Below, piece by piece: positions 19,165-25,550 of a stretch of 37,745 nucleotides of DNA. The notes under the pieces are model-generated. The model was not told where the DNA came from. It saw only the letters and a program-made list of their open reading frames with translations, and ran no database searches. The stretch covers positions 1 through 37,745 of the forward strand of contig CAJFMF010000003.1 in the NCBI GenBank assembly GCA_904391375.1, given 5' to 3'. The DNA comes from Candidatus Gallimonas faecavium (GTDB taxonomy: Bacteria > Bacillota > Clostridia > Christensenellales > Borkfalkiaceae). Within the stretch, counting starts at the first letter, position 1. Every line of letters begins with the position of its first letter. The position numbers and the translations under genes are program-made.

Positions 19165-21294
19165 ATGGAAGCCATCCTCATGAAGATCTACGAATTTTAC
19201 ACGGGGGACGAGCGGGATATGCTCCTGCACGCCTATGATTTCGCGCGCGAAGCGCATCGGAACCAGAAGCGCGCCTCGGGCGAGCCCTATTTCATTCATC
19301 CCTGTGCCGTGGCGGAGATCCTCATTGACCTCGGGCTGGACGCCGAGACCATCGCGGCGGCTCTGCTGCATGACGTCATCGAGGATACCCCCGTCACCGG
19401 AGAGGACGTCCGGCGCGAATTCGGCGAAAACGTCCTGACGCTCGTCTCGGGCGTCACCAAACTCGACAAGATCGTCTTCAAGTCGCAGGAAGAGGAGGAG
19501 GCCGAGAATTTCCGCAAGATCTTCATTGCGATGGCGAAGGACATCCGCGTCATCATCATCAAACTTGCCGACCGCCTGCACAACATGCGTTCGCTCAACT
19601 TCCTCTCCAAGGAGCGCCAGCAGAAGATGGCGCGCGAGACGCTGGACATCTACGCGCCCATCGCGGGACGGCTGGGTATTTCGCAGGTCAAGTGCGAGCT
19701 GGAAGATTTATGCCTCAAATACCTCGATCCCGCCGCGTTCGAGTACCTCGTCGAGAACATCCATCAGAAGTTGGAGGAGCGCAACCGCTTCGTCGACTTC
19801 GTGGTCGAGGAGATCAACGGCATTCTCGAGGAGAGCCACATCCACGGCGAGGTGTTCGGCCGCCCCAAGCACTTCTATTCCATCTATAAGAAGATGAAGG
19901 ACAAGCACAAGACGCTTGACCAGATCTACGACCTCACCGCCGTGCGCGTCATTGTCGGCACGGTGGACGAGTGCTATGAAGTGTTCGGCAAGATCCACAA
20001 GAAGTGGAAACCCGTCCCGGGGCGCATCAAGGACTACATCGCCACGCCCAAGCCCAACCTCTATCAGTCGCTGCACACGACCGTCGTCACCAACTTCGGC
20101 CAGCCTTTCGAGATCCAGATCCGCACCGAGGAGATGCACCGCACCGCAGAGTACGGTATCGCCGCGCACTGGAAGTACAAGGAGAGCCGCGACGAGGAGA
20201 CGTCGCTGGACGCGCGCATCGCATGGATCCGCGAGGTCATGGATCTGCAGGGCGGGCTCAAGGACTCCAAGGAGTTCATGGAGACGGTCAAGGGCGAGCT
20301 GTACTCGACCGAGCTTCTGGTCTTCACGCCGCAGAGCAAGGTCATCTCCCTGCCCGCAGGCGCGACGCCCGTCGACTTCGCCTATGCCATTCACTCGGAA
20401 GTGGGCAACAAGTGTACGGGCGCCAAGGTCAACGGAAAGATCGTCCCGCTCAATACCACCCTCGAGACGGGCGACGTGGTCGAGATCATCACCTCGCCGA
20501 ACAGCAAAGGCCCGTCCCGCGACTGGCTCAAATTCATAAAATCCTCCTCGGCGCGCGCCAAGATCAAGTCCTTCTACAAAAAGGAGATGAAGGAGGAGAA
20601 CATCCGCCTCGGCAGGAGCATGCTCGAAGAGGCCGCAAAGCGCAGGGGGATGTCCCTCGCCGAACTCGTCACGCCCGACAGCTTCAAAAAGGTATCCGAG
20701 AAACTCTCCTTCGACACGCCCGATGAGATGTACTCCGCCATCGGCTACGGCGCCGTGACCGTCAATCAGGTCATCTTCAAACTGCTCGACTACTTCCGCA
20801 AAGAGGCGCCTTCGCCCGTCATTCCCCAGCCCTTCAAGGCAAAGAACGCAAAGGGGTCGGTCACCATCAACGGCATGACGGGAATGCTCGTCTCCTTTGC
20901 GGGCTGCTGTTCGCCCGTCCCCGGCGACGACATCGTCGGATTCGTCACGCGCGGCAGAGGGGTCGTCATCCACCGCAAGGACTGCCCCAACATGAAAAAC
21001 ATCGACCCCGCCCGCCTGCAGAACGCCGAATGGCTGGTCAAGGAGGGGGAGGCCCGCTTCAAGGCGGCGATCGTCGTCATGGCGGAAGATCAGGGCGCGG
21101 CGCTTGCCGCCATCTCCGGCTCCGTCGCCGAGATGCGCCTCGAGATCACTTCCATCAACGGCCGCTATGACAAGAACGGCTCCGCGATCGTGGACGTCAC
21201 CGTCAGCCTGCTGAGCCGTCAGGACGTGGAAGTGCTCATCGGAAAGATCCGTTCGCACGCAAAGATCCTCGACGTGCATCGTATGGCAAACTGA
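19165..21294 (+). CDS. rsh: Bifunctional (p)ppGpp synthetase/hydrolase (RelA/SpoT homologue)
   Basis: This enzyme makes and degrades the stringent-response alarmone (p)ppGpp. The 709-residue protein has an intact HD hydrolase domain (FIHPCAVAEIL; HD at 69-70 in AALLHDVIEDT; KLADRLHNMR), the synthetase domain (GRPKHFYSIYKKM, YDLTAVRVIV, DYIATPKPNLYQSLHTTV), a TGS domain (LVFTPQSKVISLPAGATPVDFAYAIH), a helical/zinc-finger-like region with SFAGCCSPVPGDDIVGF, and a C-terminal ACT domain. Both active sites look complete, so it should be bifunctional. It begins one base after recJ and ends one base before the next gene. Often named relA in this group. Confidence 0.97.
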   Translation: MEAILMKIYEFYTGDERDMLLHAYDFAREAHRNQKRASGEPYFIHPCAVAEILIDLGLDAETIAAALLHDVIEDTPVTGEDVRREFGENVLTLVSGVTKLDKIVFKSQEEEEAENFRKIFIAMAKDIRVIIIKLADRLHNMRSLNFLSKERQQKMARETLDIYAPIAGRLGISQVKCELEDLCLKYLDPAAFEYLVENIHQKLEERNRFVDFVVEEINGILEESHIHGEVFGRPKHFYSIYKKMKDKHKTLDQIYDLTAVRVIVGTVDECYEVFGKIHKKWKPVPGRIKDYIATPKPNLYQSLHTTVVTNFGQPFEIQIRTEEMHRTAEYGIAAHWKYKESRDEETSLDARIAWIREVMDLQGGLKDSKEFMETVKGELYSTELLVFTPQSKVISLPAGATPVDFAYAIHSEVGNKCTGAKVNGKIVPLNTTLETGDVVEIITSPNSKGPSRDWLKFIKSSSARAKIKSFYKKEMKEENIRLGRSMLEEAAKRRGMSLAELVTPDSFKKVSEKLSFDTPDEMYSAIGYGAVTVNQVIFKLLDYFRKEAPSPVIPQPFKAKNAKGSVTINGMTGMLVSFAGCCSPVPGDDIVGFVTRGRGVVIHRKDCPNMKNIDPARLQNAEWLVKEGEARFKAAIVVMAEDQGAALAAISGSVAEMRLEITSINGRYDKNGSAIVDVTVSLLSRQDVEVLIGKIRSHAKILDVHRMAN

Positions 21295-21295
21295 C

Positions 21296-21901
21296 ATGAC
21301 CGTTTTCAAGATTTATCCCAAGGGATTTGCCGCAAACAGCTATCTTTTGACGGCCGACAACCGAACCGCCGTCGTCATCGATCCCGCTCAGCCGCGCATC
21401 GTCGACGAGGCCCGCGCGCGTGGCCTGGACATCCGCTTTGCCCTGCTCACGCACGGACATTTCGACCACATCGGCGGGTGCGCCGCCGTCCGCGCGGCGG
21501 GGGCGAAGATCGGCTGTCTCGAGGCGGAAAAGCCCCTCGCCCTCGGCAGGGACAACGCGGCGGCGCTGTTCGGCGTCACCGTTCCGCCCTTTGCGATCGA
21601 TTTTACCTTCCGCGACGGCGAGACGCTCTCGCTTTGCGGGATCTCCTTTTCCTTCCTCGCCACGCCGGGACATACGGCGGGCGGGGCGTGCATTTGCGCG
21701 GGCGATCATCTCTTCACGGGGGACACGCTCTTTGCGGGCGACGTGGGCAGGACCGATCTCCCCACGGGCAACGGCGCGCAGCTCACGGCGAGCGTCAAAA
21801 AACTCTACGCGCTCCCGGGCAACTATATCGTCTGCCCCGGGCATGGCGAGGACACGTCGCTCGAATATGAGCGGCACAACAACGGGTGGATCCGATGCTG
21901 A
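21296..21901 (+). CDS. MBL-fold metallo-hydrolase, glyoxalase II-like
   Basis: A 201-residue compact metallo-beta-lactamase-fold enzyme. The two-metal site is complete: H53-x-H55-x-D57-H58 (THGHFDH), H126 (PGHTAGG), D143 (GDTLF) and a last His in PGHGEDT (about 188). The size and the GDTLF...GRTDLP...PGHG.DT pattern match small hydroxyacylglutathione-hydrolase-like proteins found next to hemZ in Clostridia; the true substrate is not known. It starts one base after rsh and its last seven bases overlap hemZ, so it is translated as part of the recJ-rsh-hemZ unit. Confidence 0.92.
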   Translation: MTVFKIYPKGFAANSYLLTADNRTAVVIDPAQPRIVDEARARGLDIRFALLTHGHFDHIGGCAAVRAAGAKIGCLEAEKPLALGRDNAAALFGVTVPPFAIDFTFRDGETLSLCGISFSFLATPGHTAGGACICAGDHLFTGDTLFAGDVGRTDLPTGNGAQLTASVKKLYALPGNYIVCPGHGEDTSLEYERHNNGWIRC

Positions 21902-23277
21902 CGTGCAATCTCAAATATCTCGAACCCGAACTCATGGACGTCGTGCGTCTCTTTGACGGCGCACAGGATATGTGTATCGTCCAACACTCCGACGAACGGG
22001 ACGGCGTGTTTGAAAATACCGTCACCGTCGACGGCGAAACGCGTACATTTTCCGATTCGGACACGGCGGAGGACGAGCTGCGCTTCAAGAGCCTGACAAA
22101 GCGCTATGCCAAACTTGCGCTCTACCGCGTCCTGAAAGAGCGGACGGGCATCTCTCTGCCGTGGGGCGCACTGACGGGCATCCGTCCGACCCGCCTTGCC
22201 TATCAGGAACTGGCTGCGGGCAGACCCTTCGAGCCGCTCTTTGCCCGCATGGACGTCTCCCGTGACAACACGGAGCTCGTCCGCCGCGTCCTGGAGGGAC
22301 AGCGGCCGTACTATGTGCGCGGGGAGGGGAATTGCGATCTGTTTGTCTCTCTTCCGTTCTGTCCCACCAAGTGCGAGTACTGTTCCTTCATCACGGCGCC
22401 CATCGCGGCGACGAGGAAGTATCTTCCCGCCTATCTCGCGGCGCTCAAAGAGGAGCTCGCGGCGGCCGGCCCGCTCATCGGCAATCTCCGTTCCGTCTAT
22501 GTGGGCGGCGGGACGCCCTTTGCCCTCGAGGCGGAGGAACTCGCCGAAGTGCTGGCGGCGATCGCGCCCCTGCGCACCAACGGCTGCGAATATACCGTCG
22601 AGGCGGGGCGGCCCGACACCTTCACCCGCGAAAAACTCGACGTGTGCCGACAGTACGGCGTCACGCGCATCTGCATCAATGCACAGAGTTTTTCGGACGC
22701 CACTCTCGAACGCATCGGCAGAAAGCACACCGCACAGGCGGTGCGCGATGCCTTCGCGCTCGCCGCGCCCTATGGAATGCGCATCAACTGCGACCTCATC
22801 GCGGGGCTTACGGACGAACCGTACGAGGCGTTCTGTCACAGCGTGGACGAGGCGATCGCGCTTGCGCCCGACAACATCACCGTTCACACCCTGTGCCTGA
22901 AAAAAGGCGCCCGTCTCAAGGAAGAGACGCAGCGCCTGGAAGAGGGGAGCCTTGCGGCCATGATCGACTATTCGCGCCGTGCGCTCACCGCGGCGGGCTA
23001 CGAACCGTACTATCTCTATCGCCAGAAATATATGGCGGGTGCGCACGAAAACGTCGGTTGGACCAAGCCCGGCGCGGCGTGCGTGTATAACATCGACGTC
23101 ATGGAGGAGATCGCCGACAACCTCGCCGTGGGTGCGAATGCCGTCTCCAAAAAGCTCTTTGAGGGCGGACGGCGCATCGAGCGTCACGGCAGTCCCAAGG
23201 ATATCCCCACATACCTCGCGAAAGTCGGACAGCTCATCCGCGAGCGCGCGGAGCTGTTCGCGCCGTCGTCCCGTTAA
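21895..23277 (+). CDS. hemZ: HemZ, radical SAM coproporphyrinogen dehydrogenase-like
   Basis: HemZ belongs to the HemN/HemW radical SAM family. The 460-residue protein has an N-terminal extension (about 1-140) with GIRPTRLAYQEL, the cluster motif C156-PTK-C160-EY-C163, then VGGGTPFAL, the ARG(P)DTFTREKLD segment and NAQSFSDATL. The name suggests oxidative decarboxylation of coproporphyrinogen III, but many family members have other roles, so activity is inferred. ATG 21895 is chosen (GGGTGG about six bases before); an in-frame GTG at 21886 would add three residues. It overlaps the MBL gene and ends the operon. Confidence 0.92.
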   Translation: MLTCNLKYLEPELMDVVRLFDGAQDMCIVQHSDERDGVFENTVTVDGETRTFSDSDTAEDELRFKSLTKRYAKLALYRVLKERTGISLPWGALTGIRPTRLAYQELAAGRPFEPLFARMDVSRDNTELVRRVLEGQRPYYVRGEGNCDLFVSLPFCPTKCEYCSFITAPIAATRKYLPAYLAALKEELAAAGPLIGNLRSVYVGGGTPFALEAEELAEVLAAIAPLRTNGCEYTVEAGRPDTFTREKLDVCRQYGVTRICINAQSFSDATLERIGRKHTAQAVRDAFALAAPYGMRINCDLIAGLTDEPYEAFCHSVDEAIALAPDNITVHTLCLKKGARLKEETQRLEEGSLAAMIDYSRRALTAAGYEPYYLYRQKYMAGAHENVGWTKPGAACVYNIDVMEEIADNLAVGANAVSKKLFEGGRRIERHGSPKDIPTYLAKVGQLIRERAELFAPSSR

Positions 23278-23503
23278 AGCACCGTCCGAAAGAGCCGTTT
23301 CGTTATCCGAAGGCGTCGGCCTCCTCGCCGCAATCCAGCAAAATAAAGCCTTTTTCGGTCGGATAGGATATTTGATGACGGCCCGACGTAGGAATCTGCA
23401 TGTGCTGATTTGACAAAGCCTGTCTGAGTTCGGTTGCGGCCGCTGCGGCGGAAGGAGAATGCCGATTGCACTGCTTCGATTGTTCTGCGAAGGAAACTGA
23501 AAA
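23278..23503. other. Intergenic region after hemZ
   Basis: About 226 bases between hemZ and the convergent terminator. I see no gene, RNA or repeat. A TTGACA at about 23412 has no -10 partner. No convincing hemZ terminator appears before the large hairpin at 23504-23549. Confidence 0.5.
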
Positions 23504-23549
23504 ACAAAACGCCGCCCCCGCGCCGATTGGCGCGGGGGCGGCGTTTTGT
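23504..23549. terminator. Large bidirectional terminator between convergent genes
   Basis: A perfect 21-bp stem (arms 23504-23524 and 23529-23549) with a 4-base GATT loop. The arms begin with ACAAAAC and end with GTTTTGT, so both strands have T-rich ends; the minus strand run GTTTTGTTTTTC is the better one. It overlaps the stop codon of the minus-strand gene and closes off hemZ from the other side. Confidence 0.92.
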
Positions 23550-24049
23550 CAGGGTTTTTCTCTGCGCACGGGCGTGCCGCAGTAGGGGCAGAACGCCTTG
23601 TCGCGCGAATAGGAGAAGCGGGCGCCGCAAGCGGGGCAATCGGCGGTCAGCAGTTGTTTCCCGAGTGCCTGATTTTCGTTGAGCAGCAGGGTGTCGCCCT
23701 GGCGGACGAATCCGGTCAGGTATTGTTTCTGAAAGCAGGTATCCAGGTGCGTGCGCACGTCTTTTTCGGAGAGGGAGAGCTGTGCGGCGATCTCTCCGAC
23801 CGTATAGAGGTGCTCTTCGGTGACGGCGCTCACGATGCGGGCGAGCGTCTTTTTGGGGGCATACGCGATGGCCCAGCCGACGGGGGTGCCGTAGAACCCG
23901 ATGCCGAGGAAGGCGATTCCGATTCCCCACACGGCGGGCTGACCGATGCCGAGGCCGACGCCGAGCAGGACGCCGCCGAGCGGGAGACAGAGCGTGAGAA
24001 CAAGGCTGAGAATAAGGCTCTTGCGCAGAGCGCGTTGAATGGCTTGCAT
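23549..24049 (-). CDS. Membrane protein with winged-helix-like segment and C-terminal zinc ribbon
   Basis: A 166-residue protein I cannot assign to a named family. In order: two membrane helices (about 12-34 and 38-62), a helix-turn-helix or winged-helix-like segment (LYTVGEIAAQLSLSEKDVRTHLDTCFQKQYL, about 80-110), and a C-terminal zinc ribbon with paired CPACGA and CPYCGT motifs. The layout suggests a membrane-anchored sensor or regulator. GGAGGATC precedes ATG 24049. It is divergent from the 143-residue gene at 24193, and a dyad lies between their promoters, so it might control that promoter pair; this is inference. Confidence 0.85.
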   Translation of the reverse strand: MQAIQRALRKSLILSLVLTLCLPLGGVLLGVGLGIGQPAVWGIGIAFLGIGFYGTPVGWAIAYAPKKTLARIVSAVTEEHLYTVGEIAAQLSLSEKDVRTHLDTCFQKQYLTGFVRQGDTLLLNENQALGKQLLTADCPACGARFSYSRDKAFCPYCGTPVRREKP

Positions 24050-24079
24050 CCGATCCTCCGAAGAAGGTATTCTGCTTGG

Positions 24080-24108
24080 ATTATACCCTGTTTTCGGCGG
24101 TTTGTCAA
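24080..24108 (-). promoter_or_regulatory. Perfect consensus promoter of the zinc-ribbon membrane gene
   Basis: On the minus strand TTGACA (24108-24103) and TATAAT (24085-24080) are 17 bases apart, all twelve positions matching consensus. Its -35 box faces that of the plus-strand promoter 21 bases away. Confidence 0.92.
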
Positions 24109-24123
24109 CCGAAAGTTTTTCGG
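24109..24123. promoter_or_regulatory. Dyad exactly between two divergent promoters
   Basis: CCGAAA and TTTCGG flank a 3-base centre, forming a 15-bp dyad that directly abuts the minus-strand -35 box (ends 24108) and lies six bases from the plus-strand -35 box (starts 24130). The place is ideal for an operator that controls both promoters at once. Which protein binds is unknown. Confidence 0.5.
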
Positions 24124-24129
24124 CCGCAC

Positions 24130-24158
24130 TTGACAGGCGGGGGCGATCGTGGTATAGT
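24130..24158 (+). promoter_or_regulatory. Promoter of the 143-residue membrane protein gene
   Basis: TTGACA (24130-24135) and TATAGT (24153-24158) are 17 bases apart, 35 bases before the gene start. Confidence 0.88.
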
Positions 24159-24192
24159 AATGTCGAAAAGAGTACTTACTCGGAGGGAACCT

Positions 24193-24624
24193 ATGACAAC
24201 GGAACAAATTGTCCTTCTCGTTCTCGGGATCGCGCTCGTGATCGCGGTTGCGGCGCTTGTGGTCACGGTATGGAAGTACCGTTCCCTGCGAAAACGTGAA
24301 AAAGCACAGAAGACGTATGCGGAGGAGGTCGTCGTCAAGGACGGTGAACGCTACTCTGCCGATCCCAAGATCGCGCGCGACGGGCAGGCGAACGTCTCGC
24401 ACGCCGAAGGGGATTTCGTCCTGGCGGCGGGCAAGACGTACCGCGCCGAAAAGGACGGCGAGCTCCTGCCCGGCCCCTACACCGTGCTCGCCTCGAGCGA
24501 CGCTTCCCATGCCTTCAAAGTGCGCGTCGGCGGGTATGTGCGTAACTTCACGCACGGAGACGTCCTCGTCCTCAAGGACGGCGAGGAGATCTGCGCGGTG
24601 AGCGGCGCCGTCATTCTCCGCTGA
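24193..24624 (+). CDS. Single-span membrane protein of unknown function
   Basis: A 143-residue protein not recognised. It has a short N terminus, one membrane helix (about 6-27, IVLLVLGIALVIAVAALVVTVW), a basic stop-transfer stretch (KYRSLRKREKAQK), and a C-terminal domain rich in beta-strand-like segments (GDFVLAAGKTYRAEKDGELLPGPYTVLASSD..FKVRVGGYVRNF..GDVLVLKDGEEICAVSGAVILR) that looks like a small beta barrel or sandwich. GGAGGG precedes ATG 24193. The frame is open upstream to 24076 but that part crosses the promoter. It is divergent from the zinc-ribbon membrane gene, and the two may form a functional pair. Confidence 0.82.
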   Translation: MTTEQIVLLVLGIALVIAVAALVVTVWKYRSLRKREKAQKTYAEEVVVKDGERYSADPKIARDGQANVSHAEGDFVLAAGKTYRAEKDGELLPGPYTVLASSDASHAFKVRVGGYVRNFTHGDVLVLKDGEEICAVSGAVILR

Positions 24625-24679
24625 CGACATATGCCCTCTGCGCCATGCGCGCGCCCACAAAACAAAGATCGGAACGTTA

Positions 24680-24726
24680 TGCGCCGGCGGACAGATGTCC
24701 GCCGGCGCACATTTTAATTTTTTCCT
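24680..24726 (+). terminator. Intrinsic terminator after the 143-residue gene
   Basis: TGCGCCGGCGGAC pairs perfectly with GTCCGCCGGCGCA around AGAT, followed by CATTTTAATTTTTT. It lies 55 bases after the stop. Confidence 0.9.
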
Positions 24727-25046
24727 CCCTCTTACCCAACAAGACGGATCCCCGACACCGCATCGCTGCGCCGCGTGCGGCAATTTCGGACGGGTGCGGC
24801 GGATTTTCGGCAGGGAAAAGCGGCAGGGGTTAGCGGGGATAAAACGGTGCGCTTTCGGCAGGGAAAAAGCGGTGGATTTTCGGCAGGGAAAAAGCGGTGG
24901 ATTTTCGGCAGAAAAAAGCGTCGGGGTTGGGCCGAAGAGAATGGCGGAGTTTCGGAAGAGGAGAGGTGCGCGGGGGCTGTCGGGACGCGCGGGAGAGGGG
25001 TTTCGGAAAAAATCGGGGGGATTTGTGCAAAGCGGCGCAATTTCCT
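24727..25046. other. Non-coding spacer of over 300 bases before rpsO
   Basis: Together with the terminator and the rpsO promoter this makes a 535-base gap without a supported gene (24625-25159). The middle holds the purine-rich tandem repeats described separately (24799-24920), and degenerate copies seem to trail on to about 25015. Open frames crossing it carry low-complexity Gly/Arg/Lys translations caused by the repeats and lack ribosome sites. Confidence 0.7.
24799..24920. repeat. Purine-rich 24-25-bp tandem repeat array
   Basis: Four clear units (24799-24822, 24847-24871, 24872-24896, 24897-24920) share the core TTTCGGCAGGGAAAAAGCG; a diverged unit fills 24823-24846. The two middle copies at 24847 and 24872 differ at only a few bases. 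Strand composition is strongly purine-skewed. No protein-coding or CRISPR logic is seen. Confidence 0.9.
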
Positions 25047-25075
25047 TTGACAAGTGCGGAAAAAAGTGTTAATAT
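25047..25075 (+). promoter_or_regulatory. rpsO promoter
   Basis: TTGACA (25047-25052) and TAATAT (25070-25075) are 17 bases apart. The leader to the rpsO start is about 77 nt, long enough for a ribosomal-protein-type RNA control element, though I could not recognise a known S15 site. Confidence 0.85.
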
Positions 25076-25159
25076 GGATTCCGACGTACGCGACGAGGAT
25101 GGCTCTCCACCTTCCCCCTGGCGTGCGCGGCAAAAGATTCCATAGGAGGATAAACGCAA

Positions 25160-25414
25160 ATGGATAAGCAGGAGATCATCGCAAAGTTCGCCGCTCATGA
25201 GGGAGACACCGGTTCGCCCGAAGTTCAGATCGCGCTTCTCACCGAGCGCATCAACCACCTCAACGAGCACCTCAAGGAGCACCAGCAGGACAACCATTCG
25301 AGAAGAGGACTTCTCAAGATGGTCGGCCGCCGCAGAGGACTTCTTGACTACCTCAAGGCGAAGGATATCGAGCGCTACAGAGCGGTCATCGCGGCGCTGG
25401 ATCTCAGAAAGTGA
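25160..25414 (+). CDS. rpsO: 30S ribosomal protein S15
   Basis: S15 binds 16S rRNA early in small-subunit assembly. The 84-residue protein matches the family throughout: [33 protein letters not shown] at the start, the [25 protein letters not shown] core, and a short C terminus, slightly shorter than the usual 88-89 residues. TAGGAGGA precedes ATG 25160. It is followed by a terminator and then pnp, the usual rpsO-pnp pair. Confidence 0.98.
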   Translation: MDKQEIIAKFAAHEGDTGSPEVQIALLTERINHLNEHLKEHQQDNHSRRGLLKMVGRRRGLLDYLKAKDIERYRAVIAALDLRK

Positions 25415-25427
25415 GGCTTTGAAAAAG

Positions 25428-25453
25428 GAGCGGCTTTTTGCCGCTCTTTTTTT
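25428..25453 (+). terminator. Terminator or attenuator between rpsO and pnp
   Basis: GAGCGGC and GCCGCTC form a 7-bp stem around TTTTT, followed by seven T. It should end many rpsO transcripts; pnp has no obvious promoter of its own downstream, so readthrough is likely needed. Confidence 0.9.
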
Positions 25454-25458
25454 GGGAC

Positions 25459-25476
25459 TGCGCGCGTGCGCGCGCG
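25459..25476. other. Alternating purine-pyrimidine (GC) tract
   Basis: Eighteen bases of strict pyrimidine-purine alternation, nearly all CG steps, lie just after the rpsO terminator. Such tracts can adopt Z-DNA, and in RNA this one can also fold back on itself. Confidence 0.6.
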
Positions 25477-25550
25477 GTTTTGCATCGCTTCTGTGCCGTC
25501 GGGGTGCAGTGGCAAAGAACGAAAGGCGTTAAAGATAAGGAGATAAAAAA

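Noticed and set aside
23274-23930. 218-residue open frame on the minus strand
   Set aside because: It overlaps the zinc-ribbon membrane gene in another frame and passes through the large terminator; no features support it.
24727-25046. Open frames through the pre-rpsO repeats
   Set aside because: They consist of Gly/Arg/Lys low-complexity translations of the repeat, lack ribosome sites, and run into the rpsO promoter.
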